Below, one piece after another: positions 9,138-19,743 of a DNA stretch of 64,000 bases. Made by a program: the position numbers and the translations under genes. Every line of letters starts with the position of its first letter. The stretch's first letter is position 1. The notes beneath the pieces are model-generated. The model saw nothing but the letters and a program-made list of their open reading frames with translations. It was not told the DNA's origin and ran no database searches. This stretch comes from Panicum virgatum (taxonomy: Eukaryota; Streptophyta; Magnoliopsida; Poales; Poaceae): contig NC_053138.1 in the NCBI RefSeq assembly GCF_016808335.1, positions 61,224,951 through 61,288,950 on the forward strand, given 5' to 3'.

Positions 9138-12100
9138 TGTGCAGGTTGGAGGCTTGGAGAACAGGTGGATCATGGACTCCGGTTGTTCGCGCCATATGAC
9201 CGGGAATGACAAATGGTTCTCCAGCCTCACCCCAACACGCCACAAAGAATACATCATATTTGGGGATAATGGTAAGGGCAAGGTACGTGGTGTTGGCGCT
9301 GTTAGAGTTTCTGATCGCTTCACCTTGAGAGAGGTTGCTTTAGTTTCGAATTTTGGCTTTAATTTGCTTTCGGTTTCGCAACTTCTTGAGGATGGGTTTG
9401 AAGTTCGCTTCAAGGAGGGTTGTTCTCGTGTTTTGGATTCCAGAGGAGACCTGGTTTGCCGGATCGTTCCTCGTGACCACGTTTTCTTGGTCGATTTCAT
9501 TGGAACTCCTTTTGGTCCTCCTTGTTGCTTGTTGGCTGGTTCTTCTTCTGATCTGTGGAAGTGGCATAGGAGACTTGGACATTTGAGCTTTGACTTGTTG
9601 TTGAGATTTAGCTCACTTGGCCTGATCCGAGGATTGCCCAAATTGAAGTTTGAAAATGACTTTGTTTGCCACCCGTGTCGCCACGGGAAGATGGTTGCCA
9701 CTTCCCATCCGTCTGTTAATCAAGTGATGACCACTCACCCTGGAGAGTTGCTACATATGGACACAGTCGGTCCTTCTCGGGTGAAGTCAGTTGGTAGGAA
9801 GTGGTACGTTCTTGTGATCGTGGATGACTTTTCTCGTTATTCTTGGGTCTTTTTCATGAGAACCAAGGATGAGGCTTTCGAGTTTGTTCGAGACTTGATT
9901 TTGAGGTTGAAAAACGAGCTACCCCAGGCCATGAGAGCGATTCGCAGTGACAATGGCACAAAATTCAAAAATACTCGTTTTGACACTTTTTGCAGTGATC
10001 AAGGTCTTGAACACCAGTATTCTTCCCCCTACACTCCACAGCAGAATGGGGTTGTAGAGCGGAAGAATCGGACGTTGGTTGAGATGGCTAGGACGATGCT
10101 CAATGAGCATCGGACTCCTAGAAAGTACTGGGCTGAGGCAGTTAACGCCGCTTGTTATGTGTCCAATCATATTTTCTTGCGTGCTTTCATGCACAAGACT
10201 TCTTATGAGTTATGATTTGGACGCCAGCCCCGTGTTGACCATCTCATAGTTTTCGGTTGCCGGTGCTTTGTGCTGAAGGAAGGAAATCTTGATAAGTTTG
10301 AGTCTTGGTCGTCTGACGGTATTTTTATCGGTTATGCTTCTCACTCTAGAGCTTACCGTGTGCTGATTATTGATACTAACATCGTCAGAGAGACTTGTGA
10401 AGTCACTTTCGACGAGACTGCACCGTGCAATTCTTCTGTCTTTGAGGTTGCAGGAGATGATGAACTCGGCACCCCCATCTTTGAAGATGAGGAGGAAGAA
10501 GTTGCGGAGGGTGATGCTGAGGCTACCACGCGTGCTGTGGACCCAGTCACCTCCGCCACGATCTCGGACGATGATGACGGCCCCGACCCGACTACATCCA
10601 CTTCCCGGGGGCCGATCGAGCAGGCGACTCAGCCTTTCTCAGCTGCACATGAGGAGACACCAACTTTGGTGAAGGAGGAGGCGACTTCGACAAGGGAAGC
10701 ACCGCGACACATTCAGCGTCGTCACCCACCTTAACAGATGCTAGGTGACCTCAACGAGCGAGTCACACGGTCCAAGGTAACAAGTATCGCTGGCTTTGCT
10801 CATTCAGTATTTGTTGCCTCTTTTGAGCCCAAAGATATTGGACACGCTCTTTCTGACTCCAATTGGGTCAATGCCATGCATGAGGAACTTGAAAATTTTG
10901 AAAGGAATCAGGTTTGGGTTTTGGTTGAGCCTCCGCCTGCTTGTAATCCCATTGGAACCAAATGGGTTTTCAAGAACAAGCAAGGTGAAAATGGGTTGGT
11001 AGTGCGGAACAAGGCTCGGCTTGTAGCCCAGGGTTTTTGCCAAAAAGAAGGTATTGATTATGAGGAAACTTTTGCCCCGGTAGCACGCTTAGAGACGATT
11101 CGAATCTTTCTTGCATTTGCTGCTTCCAAGGGTTTTAAAGTATTTCAAATGGATGTGAAATCTGCCTTCTTGAATGGTTTTATTGAAGAGGAAGTTTATG
11201 TGAAACAATTCCCTGGTTTTGAAAATCCCAAGTTTCCAAACCGAGTTTACAAACTTCAGAAAGCTCTTTACGGTTTGAAACAGACGCCTAGAGCTTGGTA
11301 CGATAGGCTTAAAAACTTCTTGCTTGCTAAAGGTTTTAAAATGGGATGTGTTGATAAAACTTTGTTCCTTATGCGCTCTGGCTCTGACTTTTTGTTGGTT
11401 TAGATATACGTGGATGATATCATCTTTGGTGGCTCTTCTCACGCTCTTATTTCCAAGTTTTCTGAGCAGATTTCCAGGGAGTTCGAGATGAGCATGATGG
11501 GTGAGCTGCAGTTCTTCCTCGGGCTGCAGATCAAGCAAACTCCTCAGGGCACGTTCATCCATCAAGCGAAGTACACCAAGGACTTGCTGCGGAATTTCGA
11601 CAGGAGTGACTTGTCTCCTCAGCTGACTGTGATCAGTACATCGACGGCGCTTGATGCGGACTTGGATGGCGAGGCGGTGGACCAGAAGGAGTACAGGAGC
11701 ATGATTGGCTCTCTCCTGTACCTGACGGCGACCCGACCGGACTATCAGTTCGGGGTCGGCCTCTGTGCGCGATATCAGGCTTCGTCGCGCACCTCCCACA
11801 GGTAGGTTGTGAAATGCATCTTCAGGTATCTGAAATTCACCCCTGAGTTTGGTCTTTGGTACTTTGCGGATTCTTCCCTGGTGTTGGTGGGCTTTTCTGA
11901 TGCCGATTTCGGTGGGTGTTTGTTGGATCGCAAGTCGACATCCGGCACTTGTCAATTTCTCGGTACATCTTTGGTGTCTTGGTCCTCTCGCAAGCAGGCT
12001 AGCGTAGCGCTTTCTTCCACAGAAGCTGAGTATGTTTCCGCTGCTAGCTGTTTCTCCCAGATCTTTTGGATGAAACAGATCTTGCAGGATTATGGATTGA

Positions 12101-12351
12101 ATTTTGGTAGGGTTCCCATCTTTATAGACAACATGTCCGCCATTAGCATTGCAAAGAACCCTGTCCTACACTCCAGAACCAAACACATAGATATCCGGTT
12201 CCACTTCCTGCGAGATAACCATGAGTAATGCCACATAGACTTGAACCATGTCCCTTCAGAGAGGCAAACTGCAGATATCCTCACCAAACCACTTGAGCAG
12301 GACACCTTTGCTCGCTTGCGAGGAGAGCTTGGGGTTTGTTACCCCTTTTGA
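9088..12351 (+). pseudogene. pol: Copia pol (protease, integrase, RT, RNase H), with in-frame stops
   Basis: One reading frame runs to the stop at about 12351. Protease: WIMDSGCSRHMTG. Pre-integrase HHCC: HRRLGH...CHPCRHGK. Integrase: DTVGP, RSDNGTKF and NGVVERKNRTL carry the D, D and E residues. An acidic Ser/Thr linker follows (about 10440-10730). [42 protein letters not shown]. RNase H: DADFGGCLLDRKSTSG, STEAEYVSA, then HIDIRFHFLRD and ADILTKPL. In-frame stops lie at 10213, 10732, 11401, 11803 and 12226; the first four are single substitutions at conserved Trp or Gln sites. The stop at 11401 sits directly before the YVDD strand, so no active RT is possible from this copy. All other catalytic residues are readable. 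Confidence 0.9.
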
Positions 12352-13793
12352 TCGCTAACTTCTCTTTGGTTAGCTTTTTGTAGGTCTTTGTTTTTGTTTC
12401 TCTTCGCTTTCTAGCTTCTGATAGATGCATTTGCATTGTACATGTTTGCATTTTGCATTGCTTCACTACATTGGCATTCTTGTATACACTGTTATGATCC
12501 TCTAGTACTTGCTAGTGTAGTTTCTTAGACTTGATCATGTATAGCTTTCTCTTCAGTATATGTCATATCATCTGAGTTAAGCTATTTTGATTTGAAAATC
12601 TGAAAACTGATCACCCTGTCTGGCTACTAGCATGTTAGGTTGTATTGATATGCTTTGCTATCTTATTCATGCTAGTGTGGTTTTTAATCTTTGACATGAG
12701 CTAAAATTGTTAAATATATGTCTGAAATGGATTGAAAAGATCCAGGTGGGATTGCTTGTCGCACTGATCGAGCTTTCGGGACGGCTCACATATCACTAGT
12801 GAGAACCCGGGCAAGACTGTGCATGACTAAAGCGAGCGCCTTAAGCTTCTGACTGCCTTTGGCATAGGCTTAGCCTCGCTGCTAAGTAAAACATGACAAA
12901 CTTTCAACCCCTGGCAGAAACACTTGCTTGATATATACTGTTAAATTTTCATTCAAATGCAAGTGTTGAGTTGCAGAATTGATTCATGATCATATATGTT
13001 GGCTGCTTTGGATCACCATGTATGAGTTTGGCTAGCACTGCTTTCTTTCTCCTACTTGCTGTTGCTAGATCATGGGTGATGCTTTTATTTTTGCTGAACT
13101 GAACTTGCTAGCTCTAGACTTGATTGATATACCCTGTTGAGATAGATTCAGTTCCTGTTTATGAAGCACACATGCATGTCACTAGATGATCATATCTTTG
13201 TATGCCTGAATGTTTCACTTACACCCTCTGCGCGACATTCATTGCATAGCATGATTTCAGGGGGAGGTTTAGCCATATTTTAGACTTGATGTGTGCATGT
13301 GCCAATAAGGGAGAGAATTTTTTGGGAGAAGTGATCGAACAAGGGGGAGACTTGAGACTTGTTTGATTTTTGAAAAACTTGTTGCCCACAGGGCTTTTAG
13401 AGTGCATCATTTTGGGAGAGTTGCACTTGTGAGAGGGAAAGGCTCTGCATGGGGAGTGTCTGTTTTGTTTGGGAGAGTTGTACTTGTGAGAGGGAAAGGC
13501 TCTGCATGGGGAGTGTCTGCTTTGTTTTGGCTACTGATCTTTCCTCGCTTTCCCTCCGCTTCTTGCATGACTGCGTCGAGCTTTACCTCTGTCTTTGAGG
13601 AGTCATGTTTTGGCTTTTAATCGACTGCGTCGAGCCGTTGCCCTTGTCTTAGGGAATCGATCTTTGCTTAAGTAAGTGATTGTTCTTGCCTTTCTGAGTT
13701 TTTTGTCACTTGCTTGAGTTCTTCTCTTTCTTCTTGCCATTTTTTATTTTTCACTTTTCTGGTTACAGGTGGTGTGTTGACAATGCACTCATC
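12352..13793 (+). other. Non-coding 3' internal region of the copia element
   Basis: About 1.44 kb between the end of pol and the polypurine tract. No envelope-like frame is seen, only short open stretches. It includes a 57-bp tandem duplication near its end. Long 3' regions are known in Sireviruses. Confidence 0.7.
13414..13527 (+). repeat. 57-bp tandem duplication in the copia 3' region
   Basis: Units 13414-13470 and 13471-13527 start GGGAGAGTTG[C/T]ACTTGTGAG and differ at only a few positions. Confidence 0.9.
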
Positions 13794-13804
13794 AAGGGGG
13801 AGAT
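13793..13804 (+). other. Copia polypurine tract
   Basis: CAAGGGGGAGAT lies directly upstream of the 3' LTR start, the standard plus-strand priming site of plant copia elements. Confidence 0.85.
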
Positions 13805-15488
13805 TGAGGAATGAGCAGTACTCACTCCTGGCTGTGATGAATGAATTGTCAACCGTGCGGTGTGATCGTGTACTTGGTCTTTGGTTGCAGGTACACGGGC
13901 GTCGAGTGTCGACGGTGAGCTGTCGTGGAGGTGCTGTGGCCGATGGACCGTGCGGTGGACAGCGGTGAAGGGCAGCCGGGACCGGAGCTCGGGCTGGGCG
14001 GCAGCTGTGGCGTCCACTCCTGAATTGAGGGAGCAAGCACCGGTGGATGGCGGGTTTCTTGGTTTGCACCACAAAACCAAGCTGGTGGACGGCGGTTGAA
14101 GACGCCAAGTCGTGGAGGCACGGGCGTCGGTCTCGGGACTGGCGGAGGTGACGGACGTCGACGACGTCTAGGGCCTCGCTGCGGGCGAGGAGGTGACGGG
14201 CGTCGGGCGGCGTCTAGGGCCGTCAGAAGGCCGAGGCGGGAACGGCATCCAGGGCCACGGCGTGGAGGCGGGAATCTTCCCGTGCGTTGAGTTTTGTCGG
14301 TTTTCACAAAACCGACCACCTCACCGGGTTTCGCGGACCCCTCAAAACCGCGGATCAGATCTGCATCGACGTGGCGGCATCGCGGAGAAGGCTTTGAGTC
14401 GAAGAAAGAAACTCCGCCGTTGGATGAGATCTTGTACCCTTTCCGGTTTTGCCCCTACGGGTGTTTTAGTGTACGAGTCAGGGTGGAGGCCATTTCTGGG
14501 AAAGGACCGGTCGCCCCCGAGGTCGTATAAATACATCTCACCTGCCCCCTTGGACAGGTGAGCCTCCAAACCACGAGTCTTTTCTATTTTTCCTTGCTCC
14601 TCTCTCTGTTCTAGGGTTAGGCCGAGGTCTCCATGGCAAAGTGGTCTAGATTATAGCTAGGTCCACAATTTGAGAGGGTGGATGAATGGGTGGAGGTCTA
14701 GCTCTTGTATAGGTGAATTCCTCTGTAAATCACGATGAATTTGATTGAAATCGAGGACACTTTTGAGCAGCTCTCTTGTGTTCCCGTTCATCTTTTGTTC
14801 TTGGATTGATTTCCTCTCTTTTTGTGGTTTTTGGGATCAAACCTTTCTCTTGGTGGGTTTAGGGACTCCGTGATTTGCATCTCGACCATCTAGCCTAGAG
14901 TTAAACCCCCGAGAATCACGAGTCCCTCTGATTGAGGTTTTTGGAGTTTTTGGAAAACCCTCTTTTGCCTCTTCCCCCCTCGAAATTCTAGTGATCCTTT
15001 GCGTTTTGGGTTAATTCTTTTTGTGGAGAGGTTCATCTCTATCCCAGGAACCTCCCTACAAATTTTGAGACCATTTGGTGATGATTTGAACAAGTAATTT
15101 TGAAATCACCTCAAGTTCGCGGGCTGGAATTCTGTTCTGGGCAGAAGCGGTCTGACCGGTCGCAAAAACCGGTCTGACCGGTCGGTGCAACCGGTCTGAC
15201 CGGTCTGGAATTTCAAATCCAGCCCGACCGGTCTGACCGGCCTGAGCGAGCGGTCTGACCGGTCCCTAACTGTGAGATTTGCAGTTTTTCTCGATCGCTT
15301 CCGTATTTTCTCTCGCTCGTTCCTAGGGCTGATTTGTGTTGGTTTAGCTCTTCTATAGCTACTCCACACTCCATCTAGGACTTGAGGGTTTGTGGTGATT
15401 TTCGGGATATAGGCCGACGGATCGATTTCGAAAGAAATTTTAATCGGCTCACATCCAGTCCCCTCTGATCGCCAGTTTCGGTCCCTCA
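13805..15488 (+). repeat. Copia 3' LTR (1684 bp)
   Basis: Starts TGAGGAATGAGC and ends GGTCCCTCA. A TATA box (TATAAATA) lies at 14526-14533. The 27-bp length difference from the 5' LTR is fully accounted for by three indels (+36 near 13867, -31 near 14513, +22 near 15162), two of them at ACCGGT motif arrays. Elsewhere only scattered substitutions are seen. Confidence 0.92.
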
Positions 15489-16633
15489 GAAACACCGCAT
15501 CGGCCACCGGCAGCGCAAGGCGTGCTGCGACGGCCGGCATCCTCCGCCGGGAGGATCGGCAGCGGGGCGTCGAACCGGAGCACGTTCACCGCGTGCCTGA
15601 CGTCCAGTCTAAGGCTCCGGTCCGGGTGCGCGCACCAGAGCCCAACGACGAGCACGCGTTCCATCTGCTCGGCGTGGTAGTCCCCGCCCAGCCGCGCGTC
15701 CGCCGCATCGAGGACCCTCCCAGCGTCGTGGAGGTCCCGCACCCTCTGCGCCAGGTGGGCCGTGCTCCCGTCCGGCAGCGTCGCCACGGGGCGCCGCCCG
15801 GAGGCGATCTCGAGGAGCACGACGCCGAAGCTGTACACGTCGGACTCCACGCTGGTCCTGCCGGTGGCCACGCATTCCGGGTCCAGGTACCCCGTCGTGC
15901 CCGCCGGCACCGTGGTCCACGACCGACGGGCACCGTCCTCGACCGCCCGCGCCAGCCCGAAGTCCCCGAGCTTGGCTGCGAACGCCACGTCTAGCATCAC
16001 GTTGCTTGGCTTGACGTCGCGGTGCACGACGCGCGGCTCCGTCTCGTGGTGTAGGTACACGAGCACGGAGCCGATCCCGAGCACGATCTGGTACCTCTCC
16101 CGCCAGCCGAGGTGCTTGCTCGGGTTGTGGAGGTGGCTGTCCACGCTGCCGCTGGGCATCAGCTCGTAGACGAGGAGGAGGTCGCCGCCGCTGCAGCACC
16201 AGCCGATGAGCAGCACGAGGTTCCGGTGCCTGAGCCCGCTGATGGTCTTCACCTCCGACACGAACTCCTTCCAGCCCTGCGGGGAGGTCTTGGAGACCCT
16301 CTTGATGGCCACGTGGAGGTTCAGGCCCTCCAAGAACCCACGGTACACCGATCCGAAGCCATCTTCTCCGGGCTTCCTGTCGTCGGAGAAGTTGTCGGTG
16401 GCGGCGGCGAGCTCGTCGAAGGAGAATCTCCTTGGCCCGGTGACGCCAGTGCCTTGCTCGAGTTCGATGAGTTCCACGGCTTCACCACGGAAGTACGACC
16501 GTGATCTGACGGATTTCGTCTTGGTCGTCGCCGTCGTCCTGCCGTCGCGGCATTGCAAAAGGCACCGATGGGAGAGGCCGAGGCAGAGCAGGAGCACCAC
16601 TGTGCTGGCGACCGACAGGCCGGCCACCTCCAT
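15489..16633 (-). pseudogene. L-type-lectin-receptor-like kinase, truncated by copia
   Basis: The minus-strand frame starts at ATG 16631-16633 and encodes about 380 kinase residues before running into the 3' LTR, which adds a short foreign tail ending at 15449. It has a hydrophobic N-terminal segment (VASTVVLLLCLGL), VAIK lysine, HRDVKPSN, DFG, GYLDPEC and SDVYSFGVVLLE. The Gly-rich loop reads GEDGFGSVY where the DUF26 kinase at the window start has GEGGFGSVY, so the second loop glycine is Asp. The frame stays open upstream to an acceptor-like CTGCAG at about 16675, so the ATG may be internal and the ectodomain exon lost. The native C-terminus lies at 4475-4608. It is intronless over the kinase, as is usual in L-LecRKs. 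Confidence 0.8.
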
Positions 16634-16684
16634 AATTAGTTTTAGGCGCTTCCATTTGTTGTCACTGAAGCGACCTGCAGCATG

Positions 16685-18190
16685 GAAGTGTGAAGGGTAA
16701 GTGCCACTCGTTTGTCAAATGATCTTCAAGAAGGAACTCTTGTTGCTTTTGCACCGAGTTAAAGCAAAACACAAATCTTTGTTAGAAAAATGGATAGCTC
16801 TTTTTGGATAGTAGTCCAGATTTTCTTCGTTTCTTTTCTTTTGTTTCGTAAGACTTTTTTGCTGTACAAACCTTCTTTTAGTGTTTAAATATAAATCTAT
16901 ATTTAGGGGAGCAATCACCTCCTGTTGCTTCAAAAAAAAAAGAGAGAGAGCATAGAACTAACAATAAAAACATTGGCTTAACTCCTGCTACCCTCTGCCC
17001 GTCTGGACTTATCTATTATCTTAATACAATAGTGAAGCTACCACGTTTGCCGAGAGAGTCTGGAAATTCCCACGTTAATGTAAAAAAGAGAAAAATTTAC
17101 ACCGTTGGATTTTATGAAGATCTGACGGTCTAGACTATCCCAAAGAGTTCTCTAATACTGCTTTGTTATATTAGATGTATACAAGTACAACTCTATTTTT
17201 ATATATGGAAATAGCTAATAGAACCGTAATAAGATTTTAATTCGACTTGATCATTGGACACCATGGCAATTAGCTAGAAAAGATGAGCGCAAGAAGAAGC
17301 TGTTGTGCCTCATGTTACCCAACCTATCCAACAGCAGCCAATGCGTAAAAGATCCAACTGTCGAGAACAATCAGTTCTCCTAGCGCAGGTTCTAGCACGC
17401 GGGCTAGCGACAGCGGTCTCGAGCGCGCGGAGCTGGATCATCGGCAGCCGAATCGGCTGAATAGGAGCAGCTAAATAGGTTTATAGGTGTGACGTGCGCG
17501 TGCCACGGCAGCAGCTTGATTCATGGAAAGGAGTAACACGAGCGACCTGACGTTGGCACTGTCGTGGCCGCTGGGCGCCGGCAAGCCGCTAGAGATGGAG
17601 CAGGGGTAGTCAGTAGCAGGACTCGGCCAATGGTGTGGGGCCAGCAGAAGGTCGCAAGATAGGTGGGGCCAGCAGAAGGTCGCAAGATAGGTGTTTGGCA
17701 ACAAGAGGAATAAACCAAATAGTATTATTAATTACTTGATTTCATTTTTGATTGAAAACTTCTAGATAGTGCGATTGCATAATGTGAATGCGGGGTGAAA
17801 ACTTTTACGTTTGATTTAGTCTCTCACTTATATTTCAGCTCAGCTATATATTTTTTCTAGCTCTACCACCGGCAGAAGAAACATGATTTGTATGGAGAAT
17901 GCTGAGAACAACATGATTTGAGCACGGAGCTGCTCAGTACTGCAAGGATAGCTCTATTAATCGAATGGTAACAAGATCGATCCGGTAACCTGGAAACTTG
18001 ATTAGAGCGGCCACATGGTGCTTTAAGACTAAGCAGAATAGCCAGTGATAGCTCCCACGGATTGGTTCTCTTGCAAAGCCATCAGAGAGAGAGAGAGAGA
18101 GAGAGAAAGTAGAAATGGAACACGTTTTAGTTGACCATGGAAGATAAGTAGAAGCGATGGAGGAAGTTTACTTCAAGGGGAGGTGCTCCA
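16685..18190. other. Gene-poor spacer with tandem and simple repeats
   Basis: No supported gene. It holds a perfect 28-bp tandem pair at 17636-17663 and 17664-17691 (unit begins TGGGGCCAGCAGAAGG) and a GA microsatellite at 18084-18107. The possible upstream exon of the truncated kinase was looked for here but not found. Confidence 0.6.
17636..17691 (+). repeat. Perfect 28-bp tandem duplication
   Basis: Two identical 28-bp units in direct contact, beginning TGGGGCCAGCAGAAGG. Confidence 0.9.
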
Positions 18191-18195
18191 GCCAA

Positions 18196-18567
18196 GGTTT
18201 TTAATGCGTCGCCTTGGCGTCCAAGCGAAAAAAATTTCTGGGGTGTCTCCATTGCTCAACCATCTGCGCCTATGGTGTCCGCTATAGCGGGGAAAGCGAA
18301 CGCTTTGCGCGTTGGGCGTCCGGGCGTCGGGAAGGCGGGCGCGGCAGACGCCTTGCGCGCTGCTTCGCGGGCAAATCAGCGCTGACGCGGGAAGAATCCA
18401 GCCTTCCGCCTACAGCGCAGGAAGCAAGAGCGGGAGGGGGAGAGGTAAGACCGGGAGGGGGAAAGAGAGAGAGGATAGCCGCCGCCGCCGCTCCCGCCAT
18501 AGCTGTCACCGCAGCTCCAATCGGGGATTCCCGCAGTGCGCCGCTGGATTGAAGCTCTTGAAGAACT
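18196..18567. mobile_element. GC-rich MITE-like fragment, right end missing
   Basis: Begins AAGGTTTTTAATGCGTCGCC, a form seen at the ends of grass hAT-like elements, followed by a GC-rich body with short open frames. It ends where a gypsy LTR fragment starts at 18568, so the matching terminus is absent. The assignment is weak. Confidence 0.35.
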
Positions 18568-18754
18568 TGTGGCAGAACCGCCCAAATTAATCCGGCTCAA
18601 GTGCGCTAACCATCACCCTAAAGGTAATCCCGGCTAACACGCACTTCAAACGGAGTAATCCGGCAGTGCTGTCGGGTAAAGTCCTGAAGAATCCACCTGA
18701 GCGTCAATCGAACCCAAAGCTTACATGCAACTCACACGAAGGTGAGTCCAGAGA
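18568..18754 (-). mobile_element. Gypsy LTR terminal fragment, antisense
   Basis: TGTGGCAGAACCGCC and the next 170 bp match the start of the solo LTR at 55025-55211 nearly base for base, including AATCCGGCAGTGCTGTCGGG. Only the terminal 187 bp remain. The break is marked by a directly repeated AGAGAGCCTAT. Confidence 0.85.
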
Positions 18755-18774
18755 GCCTATTAAAGAGAGCCTAT

Positions 18775-19743
18775 ACTCTGATACCAATTGAAAGGATCGA
18801 AGCCCAAAAAGAGGGGGTTGAATTGGGAATTTTTCAAATTTCTACCTTGTCCTTAACCTAGACTAGTATTGCCCAATCTACAAATTTGAACCATATTAAC
18901 TAGAGCACACTAACAAAAGATCCTTAGGAAGGAAAACACACTAATATGTTCATCTTGCATAGAGGAAACTACACTAGCATGTAAAAGTTCTAGACAAGAA
19001 ATCAAACTATCATGCCATTGTCCTAGTCAAACACACAAGCAAAGAAGAGCAAGATCATAAAAACTAAAATTAATTGCTTGAATGTAAATGCGAAGGACAC
19101 GAGACAACCGGATTTTTTCCCGTGGTATCGAGGAGTTGACGCTCCTCCCTAATCCACGTTGGAGCACCCACACAAGGGTATTACTCCCTTGCTTCACTAA
19201 AGAGCAAGTAATCACTAAAAATGCTCTTTCTCCATCTCCGAAATGGCGAGCTTCACACCGTGTATAAGTTTTTCTTCTTGGGACTCCCACAAACTCTAAG
19301 ATCTCACCAAGAACCTCCCGATCACCAAGACCGTCTAGGTGCCGTCAAACACCAAGAGTAACAAGCTCCTAAGCCTTCACTTGACCTACACTCAGTTGGC
19401 CCTAGCTCAAGCACACTTGCTACACTTGCAAAGATTGAATTCTTCAAGATTGGAATACAATTAATGCTCTAGATCTTCATCTCATTGCTCAAAGCACTCT
19501 CTTCACTTCTAAGGGTGGCCTCAGGTATTCAATGCGTCAAAATCTGCTTAAATGGGCTAGGGGGTGCCCTTATATAGAGTGGAGAGGGTCACATAGCCGT
19601 TGGAAGTCCACTGCAGAAAAATCATGACCATCGGAAGAACCGACGGTGTTAAAGTTCATGGCGTCGGTCCAACCAGCCTCTCTGTGTCAGTAGCCGTTGG
19701 GGGTTCTGACACAGTATCCAGGCTTGCGTCATTGCACCGGTGC
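18775..19743 (-). mobile_element. Antisense copia PBS and 5' LTR fragment
   Basis: ACTCTGATACCAA (18775-18787) is the complement of an initiator-Met PBS. It is followed by TGAAAGGATCGAAGCCC, the inverted end of a copia LTR distinct from the 4.6-15.5 kb element. The LTR runs to 19743, where a gypsy LTR begins. No internal coding region survives. Confidence 0.6.

Larger units (their letters stand above)
4609..15488 (+). mobile_element. Ty1/copia (Sirevirus-like) LTR retrotransposon, complete but decayed
   Basis: A 10,880-bp element bounded by long LTRs (4609-6265 and 13805-15488), both TG...CA, with a perfect 5-bp target duplication GAAAC at 4604-4608 and 15489-15493. Order: 5' LTR, initiator-Met PBS, gag with zinc knuckles and coiled coil, protease, integrase, reverse transcriptase, RNase H, a non-coding stretch of about 1.45 kb, polypurine tract, 3' LTR. 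Integrase before reverse transcriptase defines copia. Long LTRs, a large gag with coiled coil and a long 3' region suggest the Sirevirus/Maximus lineage. At least nine in-frame stops and one frame change make it non-autonomous. It sits in the C-terminal codons of a minus-strand kinase gene. Confidence 0.92.

Noticed and set aside
12352..13793. Envelope-like gene in the copia 3' region
   Set aside because: Looked for because some Sireviruses carry one, but there is no frame above about 85 codons and no membrane-protein pattern.
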